Shown here: one piece after another, positions 24,568-35,599 of the stretch
How positions within the stretch are numbered: position 1 is the stretch's first letter
Layout of the letters: each line of letters opens with the position of its first letter
Source of the DNA: Circinella umbellata
Lineage: Eukaryota > Mucoromycota > Mucoromycetes > Mucorales > Lichtheimiaceae
NCBI GenBank assembly: GCA_025093555.1
Contig: JAIWNF010000029.1
Coordinates: 248,001 to 312,000, forward strand
DNA length: 64,000 bases
Reading direction: 5' to 3'
Made by a program: the position numbers and the translations under genes
Notes under the pieces: model-generated
Databases searched by the model: none
The model's input: the letters and a program-made list of their open reading frames with translations, nothing else
What the model was told of the DNA's origin: nothing

Positions 24568-27089
24568 ATCTTTTTTTAAAATATATATATATATATATTA
24601 AATATATAAGAAGAAAGTACAAAAAAAGGTATGGATAAGAGAAAGAAGGAAACTGAAGGGCCAAAAAAAAAAGCCTAGATGCAACTACAAACAGAAAAGT
24701 ATAAAAGCGCCAGGGTTGTTACACACGAATTTTATTTTTTTCTTCTTTCCTGAGTATCTTTTTATCTCTTCGAATTTGGGGGGGGGGGTCTTTTATTTTC
24801 TGTGACCTATACTTGCTTATGTTACTAAATGAAAAAAAAAAAAAAAAAAAAAAACTTTTTATTAACAAGGGAACATTGTGTTATGATACCTGTTTGCATT
24901 TGTTATTTTTTGGGAGGGAGAGGGACCAGAGAACCGACACCATTTATTGTTATTTAGACTTGAATCCATTTAATTTTAGTAGGTGCGGATTTTTTTTTTT
25001 GCCTTCTAAAGCATATTTAGTGAAACTCAATTTATCTAATTTATACATGATAATCAATTCGAAATTCATATATTCATTCTCTCCTCTCGCTAAATGGATC
25101 ATCATAGAGCGGCCTATAAAAAGAAGTGTTTTTCTGTTTCTCAAGATAAGACAATGAACAATGGATGCGAAATTTCTGACAGGTTATTTTTTATTTAATT
25201 TTTACCAAATAAAGGTTGAAGTGCTTTTTTTTCCTGGTGAAATGACGGATCTGACCAAATTTTGTTGTTTTATTTACGTGAACTAAAATTTTGAGCTTAA
25301 GCAACCATCTATCAACTTACTCCTACAAACTCTAACATACTCTCTTCAAAATCCAGTTTCTTTTTTCTCGTTTCATTTGAGAGGAAGTGAACAAATAGCT
25401 AGTGATAAATTAAACTTTATGTCAATAAAATAGTCAGGCAATGAAATGACCCATTTGATTCATGCAGCAACACTTATAACATGTACATGTGAATAATATC
25501 GCCAAAGTGCATTATGTAGGGCATAAATATTATAAAAAGAAATGGATAAAAAAAAAAGAAAAGTAATCCAATAGCTATAAGATAAAAATTTTATGCATCA
25601 CTGAGACATAATAGTATGCAACCGTTTTATGCAAGGAAAAACAACGGCTTTTTTTTATTGTTTACTTTGCATTAACTTAACTTTAGTTTTATTTATACAA
25701 TGCCGAAAAACACTTCTACTATAAAAATTACAATTACCTGTTAATTATTTTTAGAAGTAAAACTTTCTATTAACGAAATGTATCAGTATGTATAAGGATT
25801 TATCAATATAAAGTATTCACAGTTATTGCTGGATGTTCTGAATCTTACATAAAGTTTGCATTTAATACCCATATTTCCCTATAATACCAATTACATAGCA
25901 AATATAGTAGATATCAAATCTTCATTTAGGCAATATATATTTTCAAGATGTAATATTCAATAGCACCGTTAAAATTTATTACGTAAATCAAACGGATCTA
26001 GATATTGAGAGAGAAAACGGAAAAAGTCAATAGGATGACATATTATTTTTTGGGGCTTACATGAACTTAAAGCTTCATACAGTAACAAAATGTCAAAACC
26101 TCATCAAGACAAGTTCCAATAAACGACCCCTTCAACGTATTTTCTTCAAGTGAAATATATACAGTAAAATAGAATGATTTGACAACTAATAAAAGTCCAG
26201 TTATAATTGTCTAAGGGGGGTGTTAAGGGAAGGATAAGTGAAATGAGAAGGATGGGAAATGTGTGTTACAATAAAAATGTAATAACCATTGAAATAATTA
26301 GATTTAGGAACGGAGGAATTATTGGAAAGCTCAGAATTATTGGAAGCAAAATACTTAATTTTGAAAGTAAGCGGAAAACCGATCATTTGGATTTTCTTTC
26401 TTTCCATTTATTTTTCCATTTATCTAGTATACACCTGCCTGCTCATTTTCTAACATTTCTATTTTTCAATGTAATATATATATCTAAGCATCGAATATAA
26501 TTACTTTTAATGCGCGCGGAAATAAAATTATGGCTAATTTCTTAATAAGTAATATATGCGAGTAAATACTTATTAATTAAAGGATTAATGACCAATGACA
26601 TACATTATATACTACTTAAACAATATAAACATTTATCCAACATAAAAAATTCCTTACTCGCAGAAGAGAAATCTGACATAATAGTTACTTGCATTGGAAG
26701 CAAAAAGCATATGGAAATTATTCATCAAATAAATCTATCAATACCATGAGTTAATTTGTACCATTATATAAGGTCTTTTTCTAAAGTATATGTTTAAGAA
26801 TAATTTGAGCTGAAGTAGTAGTATAGATTTACGATATAAAACAGACTTATATCTAGACATATACTACGTATCTTTTGTCAAACATAAAGCAAACAACTGA
26901 AATTACGTAACATTAACCTAACTTTTCTTAATAATATGATGAATACATTAACAGAGGTGTACGTAATAAAAAGTAATGTGAGCAGTTGCTTACTTTTATC
27001 CTCAGTAATCGAAAGGCTTGTAGTATATTCCTTTATTCATATAACTTTGTTTGACTTGGCAATTTGTTGATGGTAAAATGAACCAAAGG
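24568..27089. other. Intergenic, left edge of the accessory island
   Basis: About 2.5 kb with no supported gene. A G run lies at about 24779-24788, a long A run at about 24831-24854 and a TA repeat at about 24580-24598. A TATAAAAG sequence at about 24702 is not followed by a credible gene. Sequence from about 25.4 kb is strongly AT-rich and resembles the island. Confidence 0.5.
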
Positions 27090-27091
27090 TA

Positions 27092-27574
27092 CAGGATTTT
27101 GCATTCATTTCCGGACACAACCTTCAATTTTTTCGCTTATAAGAGTAATTCTTTTCGCTTATGATGTTGATTTTTTTTCGCTTATGATATGCTATATTTT
27201 TCGCTTATGATGGCGGTGTTTTTCGCTTATGATAGCATTAATTTTCACTTATGATATATGATACTTGGTTAATCATGTAAAAGCAGATGCAGCAAATATT
27301 AAAGAAAAATTGGTATTAGTCGCGAAAAACTCCCCCCTATCATTTATGTAAATCTCTTGGACCTCATAAGTAAGAAATTATATAGGTATTACAAGCGAAA
27401 ATTAATGCTATTATAAGCAAAAAACACCGCCATCATAAGCGAAAAACATAGCATATCATAAGTGAAAAACACCGCCATCATAAGCGAAAAATATAGCATA
27501 TCATAAGCGAAAAAAAATCAACATCATAAGCGAAAAAATTGAAGGTTGTGTCCGGAAATGAATGCAAAATCCTG
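27092..27574. mobile_element. Foldback MITE with TTTTCGCTTATGAT arrays, TA flanked
   Basis: The outer 49 bp (starting CAGGATTTTGCATTCATTTC) are perfectly repeated, inverted, at the other end. TA lies at both outer borders (27090-27091 and 27575-27576), matching a TA target duplication. Inside the arms the motif TTTTCGCTTATGAT recurs about five or six times in the left arm and six or seven times inverted in the right arm, with small indels between arms. The unpaired middle is only about 110 bp. No coding capacity is seen. The TA duplication and CAG terminus suggest mobilisation by a Tc1/mariner/pogo-type transposase. Confidence 0.85.
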
Positions 27575-27576
27575 TA

Positions 27577-27993
27577 TTTACTTTATGCAATTGGGTTACA
27601 CGAACTATCTCCGTTTTTTATTACTTATACTTTCTTGTATTCTAATACAAATCCGCATGTTACTCTATAAATTCTTCATTATCTCATAAAAGAGGCTGTT
27701 TAACAGATGCTGCAAATAACTATATAAAGAATAGAAGTTAATGCGTACAGTTTGCTTAAGTATAATATGTATACTATGTATGATATAATATATACGTATA
27801 TTTCTAAAACAATTAATTTAATAATCTTTATTTATTCACTTCCTTTATATCATATATATAGCAGACTGTTTACTAAGTTATTATTATGAATTATTTACAG
27901 AAAATGAAATTTTCTATAATAGTTTTACTGTCTCCAAGACTGCCATTTTACAAATAAAACATTTACTTTTTATTTTAAAATTGGAAATACAAA
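27577..27993. other. AT-rich spacer before the Harbinger-like transposase
   Basis: No gene is seen. The sequence probably includes the leader or left end of the transposase gene that begins at 27994, but no terminal inverted repeat matching its right side was identified. Confidence 0.4.
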
Positions 27994-29032
27994 TTGAATT
28001 TTAATATAAATAATAAAATGTCAGATTCAGAATCAAGTAGTTATAAAGAAAAATTAGATTTTGAACTAAATGAATTCATTTGTAATAGATGGGGTTTCCT
28101 AAATGAAAATTGGAAACTTATTCTTAACAAATACAACCATAGAACTGAATTAAAAGATATCAAAAATAATAACATGCAGGCTGTAAAAGATGTATTTTTA
28201 AACACTTTAGGATATATTGCTGTATTTTACTTTTTAAATGAATTATCTGGTAACCAGGAGTATCCTGCACCCTATAGAGAAATAGATAAAGTATTATTAA
28301 TATTGTATCATATGGTAAGTGGATTATCAGGTAGAGATATGCATAAATTTATGTCATATACTACTTACTATTCACTTTATAAAGAGTTTCGGCACAGTAA
28401 TTATACAAATTTAAATAAATAAATAAGTGAAGATTTAGGTAGAATGTTTTCTACAGTTAAAATTAGAATTTTATCAGCTATGGTTAATAATTCAAAGCCT
28501 TTTAAAAATGTTACATTATATATAGATGGTCATGATGGTAAAGTTAAATATTATGATCCAGATACTAAAACTAAAGATATGATAATATATAATAAAATGC
28601 AGATAGGCGATTGTTTAGGTAGTGATGGTGGTTATAACTTATATATTTCAAAGTTTAAAGAAGATAGTTTAAATACAGGTAAAGAGTTTAGTGATAAAAT
28701 CTTTATGTACCCTATTAGAAAAGAAAATAATATGAACCTTACCATATCAGAATTGCATTATAACAAGAAGTTTGGTAGTTTTAGATCTGAAATAGAGTAT
28801 CAATTCTCTGTTTTGAGTTTTAAATTTAGTAGATTTGATAATAATACATCAGCCATGCAGATAACAGATATAAATTGTTATAATTTACAGTTTAGAACTG
28901 CATGTCTGTTAAAAATATATGTGTGATGGTTGATAGAATGAATATTGAGGTTCAACCTCACCATATGTTATGGTACACTGAAAATTTTGAACTTCCCAAA
29001 AGAAAGCAAATTAGATCAGGTATTTATGGATA
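27994..29032 (+). pseudogene. Harbinger-like (DDE_Tnp_4 type) transposase, broken
   Basis: One long frame runs from 27994 to 28926, interrupted only by a TAA at about 28420-28422; the frame is the same on both sides. It then shifts near 28910-28925 in an A-rich stretch and continues to about 29032. Recognisable blocks are LILYHMVSGLSGRDMHKFMS, VTLYIDGHDGKVKYYD (first catalytic Asp candidate), GSDGGYNLY (second Asp), FRSEIEYQFSVLSFKFSRFD (third acidic residue and the R..IE..F pattern) and FRTACLLK, resembling the A.LLHN end of HARBI1 proteins. No introns are needed. Very AT-rich codon use sets it apart from the flanking genes. Confidence 0.65.
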
Positions 29033-29224
29033 AAATTCAAGCAGGTATAAATATAAATGAAATGAAATCATAAAATATCTAAAATTACGTAATCGTGCAT
29101 ACTTTTTTTTTGCAAAATTGAATTTGTATAAGATTTCCAAAAGTATTGATTTCAAATAAAATAAACTTTTCAAGAACCACAAACAAAACAAAAACAAAAC
29201 CGAAAAAAATGAATTATAAGACCA

Positions 29225-29352
29225 AAAAATACTTTAAGAGACTATGCAACTGGTTTCATTAAATATGACACTATTTGTACACAATCAGCTATGGGTTCTG
29301 GTAAAACAAAAATATTTAATCAAATTGATAGATGGCAAAATGTACAAAAATA
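29225..29352 (+). pseudogene. Fragment with a Walker A motif
   Basis: A short open stretch reads FIKYDTICTQSAMGSGKT, a typical P-loop (GSGKT) preceded by a hydrophobic strand, then stops at about 29352. Only about 40 residues survive, too few to name the ATPase; helicase-like replication proteins of mobile elements are one option. It lies directly after the broken transposase and shares its AT-rich codon use. Confidence 0.4.
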
Positions 29353-30237
29353 AAAACCAATAAAAAGAGATTATGACGTTTTGGATTTAGCCAATCAATT
29401 TTGACTATGACATGCTGCTGAGACTTAAACAGATAGCATAAAGCATAAGAGAAAAAAAAGTTGAGAAGTACGTACATTATTCGCGTCAATATGGAAAAAA
29501 GGTTATTGCTGTCTTGGACTGCATCAATAGTTTCACAATGAAATATAACTCTAATAATAAAAGATGTGGAAGAAAAAACAGAAGGAAGAAACCCTAATGC
29601 CGGGAGAGAAACCATTGGAACAAAAGCATTTTCTAATGGAGAGTTCATGATTGCGTGTGGAGATAAAAATTCTACTGTTGTTAGTGATTCCAAGAACATT
29701 ATTGTCGACAAACCGAACCATTAATAAGGAATCTACCATTAGTCGAACCGCTGCCATTGAATGCATCGCTGCGGAATCGAGTTTATTTGAAGTGATAAGT
29801 ATGTCTTCAAAAGTGTTAACTATAGTTTTGCAACATAATTGTGTTGACAGATTCAAATTCTATTATAGCACTACAAATATTTACAGATAGCAGCAGCAAT
29901 AATAATCTCCTTAAAGGCGTCTGTAAAAAGAGTGTAAAGGGAACAACAAGAAAACAAAATACATGTTGTCGAACATGACCATTTGATTACTTCGACAATT
30001 AAATGCTTAAACATCACATATACAGTACGTATAATGAAGAGCTAACTATTATCATTATTTTCTTTCCATATATTAAATATAATAGTCATTTTACAATAGA
30101 ATAATCTCCCTTTCGCTTCGCTACTGGGACCATTTCCTAATTGGGAACAATTAATTTGATCTACCTCATACATGCGATCCGTGCCGAAAAAATAACCGGT
30201 GCCTTTTATTTCTTTCTGTTATTTTTAAACAAAAATC
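29353..30237. other. Spacer with one short unassigned open frame
   Basis: A less AT-rich patch at about 29536-29725 is open on the plus strand (63 residues, containing SNGEFMIACGDKNSTVVSD) with no recognised family and no clear start. The rest shows no gene. CTCCCTTTCGCTTCGCTACT near 30106-30125 echoes the GC-rich repeat at 35.3-35.6 kb. Confidence 0.4.
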
Positions 30238-31686
30238 ATGTCGAATGACAGAACCCAAGAGCTAACGAACAATCCTGTATTTACGCATGGTTCAAACGAA
30301 TCAGTTGACGATGAGCAACAATATCCATTAACGGAAGCAACAGGCCGCCAAATTCTACAAGCTATTCGTGAAATGGCTAATATTTTATCTAATGCGCAGC
30401 TTCATCAAGAACCAGAGATAAGCAGTGGAACAACGCATCAAGTGTGTTGTTAAGTCATTTCGAACACTTTCGATATCCTCTTCAGCTACATGAAAAAATG
30501 TAAGTAGGGCATTATCAATGTGGTCATTGTTGACATTTGAAATCACGTATTCTGTTCCTTCAATCATAATTCGTGGTTTATGACAACGTCGAACACTGGT
30601 ATTTCTTGCATTTTGATTGCTGATTGTGTTGTGCGAGGATTCATTGAAGATCGTCTTCGCCAACACAATTTATCTTCAACGACAACAAAGTGGATTAACA
30701 TCCCAAAATCTATCAAATCGCGAGCTATAGAAATATATGAAAGTAAGGCGCATGAAGTTTTACATCTTCAATTATCGTCGTGTGAAGGGTCGTGGATCGC
30801 ACAACATTGTTTACATTCTGGTTGGAACAACTTTGTTGGGCCTGAACGAAGAAGCGAACGTGAATCACAAACTGAAAATGGAAGTACACGATTTGCACTT
30901 TCTCCATCCCCATCTCCACTTCCTCAAACAAGATGACCAAGCACACCACCCCGTTTAGTAATGCAAGAAACGCCATCATGTTCTTATCAATCACAAGGAA
31001 AGTAAGTGTTCTTAGTATTAGGTATCGATGATAAATTATCGATGATTTTGCTGATTTTATTGCTATTTATAATACTCAGGATGTTTTTCATAGAGAAAGC
31101 GCAAGTAGCATCTCCCTTATGGAAAATCAGGAACCAACAGTATCAAATGGAAGAGGTCGTGGAAGAGGTACACAAAGAGAAAGAGGAAATCGTGTTCGTG
31201 GAAGAGGTATAGGAAGAGGTACAGTAAGTCGAGCTCGTGGACGGGGACGGGGAAGAAGCAGAGATCAAGGAAGAGAAGTTCGTGAAGATTCTATTAATTC
31301 AAACTCTACATTGAATGAAGGTAAGTACAATGTTTTATCATTGATATCGCGTTCACGAATATATTTTTGAATTTTAAAAATACTTTATGCAAGATATTGC
31401 ACCAAATACAAGAAACAGAGAAACAACAAGAAGAAACTCAGAAGTTGCAACAAGAACTCAAGGTAAGGCAAGACGTTCAGACGAAATCGATTATGATGCA
31501 GCACAAAGCCATGGCGTAAATATTAACTTAGGAATACTACAGATACTAATAATAACAGTATTAACGATCAAGAAAATCATGATCCAACCGGTAGCCTTAC
31601 TGTTGAAAAACGACCTTCAAGTAGCTCCATCAGTACACGACGAACATCAAAAAGAAACAAAAAATAGCAGTTTACAAAAAATATAA
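30238..31686 (+). pseudogene. Degenerate multi-exon gene with RG-rich segment
   Basis: A first exon starting at 30238 (MSNDRTQELTNN) ends near a GT at about 30440. A later block at about 30660-30935 reads TTKWINIPKSIKSRAIEIYE and ends SPSPSPLPQTR before an in-frame TGA (30934-30936) that is followed by more open sequence in the same frame. An exon at 31080-31320 encodes a run of RG/RGRG repeats typical of RNA-binding tails. A last Gln/Glu-rich block, at about 31392-31500, would form a coiled coil. The frames cannot all be joined, so it is probably broken. The family is not recognised. Confidence 0.45.
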
Positions 31687-31699
31687 TTATATGTAGCAA

Positions 31700-33440
31700 T
31701 TCGTGTGTTAGAGATATCAGTACTTTAATAAACTAGTACCGAAATATGATTCGATGTATACCTACATAAGTATATTATAACAGCTTGTTAAACTTAATAT
31801 AATAAATGAGACTTTGTTTTGTTTAAAGAAAATAATGCTATCGAGTGATATTATATGTAAGAGAATAGCTGGTGAAATTATTTATAGTGTAAGGCTCTGT
31901 GGTGTTCAAGTGACATGATTGCGTTTCTTTATATAGAAAATACACATTCAAATCATTCTTTTAAATAATACATATCAGGGTTAATTTTAACATCGGTTAA
32001 AAAAATATGTTACATATGAAAAAGAGTTTCTTTGATAAAATATATACAGAATAAAGAAAAATACAGAATAACTTGACGATAAGAATAAGAATAGCAAAAG
32101 GAAGATTAAAAAGAGCAAAGGGATAAGATTAAGAATAAGAAATGATAATAATAATAAGAGTTAATAGAGGTAATAGCAATACATAGCAAAGAAATAAGAA
32201 CAGCAAAGGAATAATAATAATAAAAGCAATAGAGGTAATAGCAATAAGTGATGGATATAAATATATGTGTTTTAAGCAAGAAAGAAGGAAATAATAAGCA
32301 AATGAAATGGTAAGCTATATAATCACAAAGAAAAGAAAAGAAAAGAAGGTGTGTTATCAGTTATTCAATTCCAACTGTTTAAAAATTAAATCATCTCTTC
32401 TCCCCGTATACGTAAATATAAATAATCAATGGTGTCTTTGAAAACATACGTACCGAATTTTAATTGATTTGAATGTGTCGGATTGCAAGAAAATTGTTTT
32501 TAATGAATTGATAAAGGTGTTGCCTTTTTTCATCTGTTCCTTGGAGGTTATTAATGCAAAAAGTACGAAGAGTTCTATTTCTGGGATATGATGATACGTC
32601 TGGAATATCATCATAACCCAGAGCCCTTTCAATTATTACTGATTCAATTTTTTTGCTATTATGCAAATTACGCAATATACTCGGAAACTTGTTTTTTGCT
32701 AATTGTGCTCGAATAGTAATGTTTTTTAAACAACTACTACCGCAAATAAGGATAGTATAGGAAATAGCGCGAGAAGGACGAAAGAAAACTAATATAAAAA
32801 ATGAAAATGTTAAATGTTAACTTTTTAGTATAAAATCTTATTGTCATAAATGTTCTAAAAATATATACCTGCATGAAAGTATTTTGTGCTATTATTGTCT
32901 ATATTGATATTGCTAACATGAAACATCATGAATAAAAAAGGAAAGGAAAAAGGAAATGATACCGGTCTATTCAACCGGTTTGCCATCGAAATTTCAGTTG
33001 ATATTTTTTCACGCATCACTCGATGTTTGTTGCCTGTACAGTTGGAAATAAGTAGATTTTGCGCAAGTTTATATGAAATACTTGGCAAAGTCTATTCAAT
33101 TAACATACGTCTCCATGCTGGACCGATCCAGTAATAAAATAAAACGGTTTTAAATGTTGTAATTTCAAGACACGTAAATATGTTGAGTACAATTTCAACA
33201 GGAAGGGCTTGAGTGATGTCGCGTGGTGTTGGGTTCAATTTTTATATAGATATACGTAAAAAAAGAAGTAAAAGTGAGATAAAAAGTATAAAGAAGAAAG
33301 TAATTTCCAAAGTAATTTTTTCTTTCTTTATAAATGTCAATCGGAATAAAACACAGAATATGTTTTTTAACATACGTAATACTTATATAAAAAGTGATTG
33401 AATGTTTTGTTTATATTATACAATGATGTTATCATAATGA
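31700..33440. repeat. Block copy A: F-box unit with 3' flank
   Basis: The sequence from GTGTTAGAGATATCAGTACT (about 31707) onward matches about 47040-48790 almost base for base for long stretches, including the noncoding 3' flank. It also resembles 37160-38330 in inverted orientation. This is duplicated genomic DNA rather than conserved protein sequence alone. Confidence 0.85.
32460..33238 (-). pseudogene. F-box gene, copy A, inactivated
   Basis: Compared with copy C (48594-47813), the start ATG is TTG (33238-33236) and an in-frame TAG lies at 33094-33092, where the other copies have a sense codon. The F-box stretch ALPVEIVLNIFTCLEITTF and the block WIGPAWRRM are still readable, as are the intron with GTATAT donor near 32868 and the second exon ending HIQIN then stop at 32460. 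The lesions suggest that it is no longer translated as a full protein. Confidence 0.75.
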
Positions 33441-33959
33441 CAAGAGATGGATTATTTGTTTTGCATGTAACAAAATAAACGTCATTATTGTTTACTGACA
33501 TCATCTAATGATCCACATACTTTTTGTAATGGATTATTCTATGCAATATTTTCCCCCCTCCCACTTTTAAGGTACTGTTTATTACACGTGCCTAAAATAA
33601 TTATCATACAGTATTACTACATATTTATACTAGAAGGGATATAATATTGAGCTTTTTTTATGCTTTTCTTTGAATAATGGGAAACTTGCACCACTTTGGC
33701 TCTTCGGTGCATGATTTCCCCTTGAATAATGAATCCGTGACGTTGTCACACATATTATCTGTTTTTTTATTAACAAGAAAAATTGGCGGTTAACATATAA
33801 ACGGGCCCCATATAAACTAACTCGTCCCTCTTTTTTTCTTATTACTGTACTTATGTCAATTTTTACCCACTTGTGGTTTTAAATAACGAAATAAAGTATC
33901 ATATTTAGTGAAAAGATTCTATTTGAGATACTTGCAATATAGACAAAAAAAAGAGTTAT

Positions 33960-35100
33960 TTACCAATGCTTCTTTCGCTGTAATTCGTTTTACTGGATCA
34001 ACTGTCAGAAGTTTTCAGACGAGGACCTTGGCTACATTATAAAATGGTGCGATATATTAATCAATTTATGTTTTTTTTAATCAAACAAAAAACAATACGT
34101 ATGTCAGTTGAATATGTAGTTACCCTCAGGTCCAGTGTCATTTCAATAGGGAACTGTGAATTTAAATAAACGTTTCTTTATTTGCTCTCTCAGCGAGGGT
34201 GGTATAAGGTCATCTATTTTGGTAAGATAACAATAATAACAGTTTCAGTGTGTTTAATCATAAGTAATCCAGTCGATTAATTTGATACTACATGGAACTT
34301 CAAACGAAAACATATCCGTACCGCCAAAGGGAGGAAAATCCACAATGTCAAATATATAGCATGACCCCCAAGCTCCATAAATTACATTCTTTACCATAGG
34401 CGCGTTCGAATACTTCAGGTGCAACTTACATATGAAAAAAATAAAAATAAAAAATCAGCTAAAGACAATAAACTATATGAAAGTTTTACAGTTTAGAGGT
34501 ATAGTCATTTACCGTAATTCGGTGTGCCCCATTGACTCTTGAAAGGTGGTTGTCCGCTTTAAATTTTTGCGAGACCAAAATCGCTAATTTTTACATGAAG
34601 GGTGTTTAGTGTCAAAGAGAAGAATTAATACAGAGTAAATAAAAAAAAGGTTATTATTATTACTATCTACTAGTACATAAATATTAAAATATTAAGATAT
34701 AAAAATATAAGTACCATTTTCGGAATTGAGATCACAATGAGTAATCTCACAACTGCTGTGCACGACACATGCGTTTTTTTAGAGGGATGTAATTATCTAA
34801 TACATATTCTTTGTTAACCATTTGGTATATATATAACTTTAGAAAAAAAAGAAAAGATTACATCAATCATTCAGAAGAGATGGAAATAAAATAAAACTAG
34901 TTTCCAATTCGTACGTCGAGCGATATGTTCGAACAACTCATCACCTCGAACACTAATGAAAATTAATTCATTGATTAGTTATTAGTTATTATTTGTATAT
35001 ATACAGTATGGTAATATTACGTATATATAAATACTTACTACTTGGAATCGATCAACCACTTTTCCAATTTAGATGAAGCAGGGCTACAAAATATAAAATA
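33960..35100 (-). pseudogene. CAMK-type (Chk2/Rad53/Cds1-like) protein kinase, copy A, inactivated
   Basis: Successive minus-strand exon pieces carry kinase landmarks in order: GDELFEHIARR near 34940; HCDLNSEN (HRD motif as HCD, 34739-34731); VKISDFGLAKI (DFG at 34582-34574) with a stop in the exon; GTPNYVAPEVFERAYGKEC (APE at 34422-34414) and LWSLGVMLYI then stop; SLREQIKKRLFKF, then PY-stop-NDTGPE (TGA at 34145-34143 where Trp is expected); and KLLTVDPVKRITAKEAL (34031-33964). Splice sites are retained. The LREQI...PYW..EAK..V..LLTVDP pattern resembles checkpoint kinases, but other CAMK kinases are possible. It lies beside the F-box pseudogene. Confidence 0.75.
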
Positions 35101-35288
35101 CATATTATATTTGTTACTCTTTTGATGAAATAGAATCCTACTACCCATCCATGTCTCTTCTTTTTTTACGTGTGCTACCTGCGATATGAAGCATCTTTGG
35201 TCGTTGGTTAAGTTTGCATATATGGAAGGAGCTTGAAATTTTGGGTGTAATATCACTACTATACTTTTTATTTTATTATGAATGAGCC

Positions 35289-35575
35289 ACTTCGCTTCGC
35301 TTCGTGTCATTCAACGGGTCCACGTCGCAAGGGGGGTAAAACTCCCCCTTGACCGCCACTTGTCTATGCATTCAAAGCTGGATTTAAGGGTACCATACAA
35401 AAGTATGTTACAGGTCGGTGTCAGAATTTCCTTTTCTGGGTTTTATAAAATTTAAACTTTTTAGCAGTATAGAGTAGCGTTTGCCTGCCTCGCTTCGCTT
35501 CGGGTCATTCAACGGAAAACATGTCGCAAGGGGGGTTTTACCCCCCTTGACCTCCCAAAAAGGCGCTTCGCGCCT
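35289..35575. repeat. GC-rich double-hairpin repeat pair
   Basis: Two direct repeats of about 70 bp (about 35289-35358 and 35487-35553) share CGCTTCGCTTCG, GTCATTCAACGG and GTCGCAAGGGGGG. Each contains a hairpin: CAAGGGGG/CCCCCTTG at about 35328-35351 and CAAGGGGGG/CCCCCCTTG at about 35527-35549. The second is followed at about 35561-35575 by AGGCGC-TTC-GCGCCT. Base composition is very unlike the surrounding DNA. Such double-hairpin GC clusters are known from fungal mitochondrial genomes, so a mobile hairpin element or mitochondrial origin is possible. Confidence 0.7.
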
Positions 35576-35599
35576 GGTAGCGACGATGCCCAAGGCTGT

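Noticed and set aside
24700..24720. TATAAAAGCG TATA-box-like sequence
   Set aside because: No credible gene follows on the plus strand; the nearest open frame is low-complexity Lys codons.
27100..27560. CRISPR-like regular repeats
   Set aside because: Units are in inverted arms of a TA-flanked element with no unique spacers, and the genome is eukaryotic.
30385..30666. 93-codon minus-strand frame inside the RG-rich pseudogene
   Set aside because: Overlaps exon-like plus-strand sequence and has no recognisable motif.
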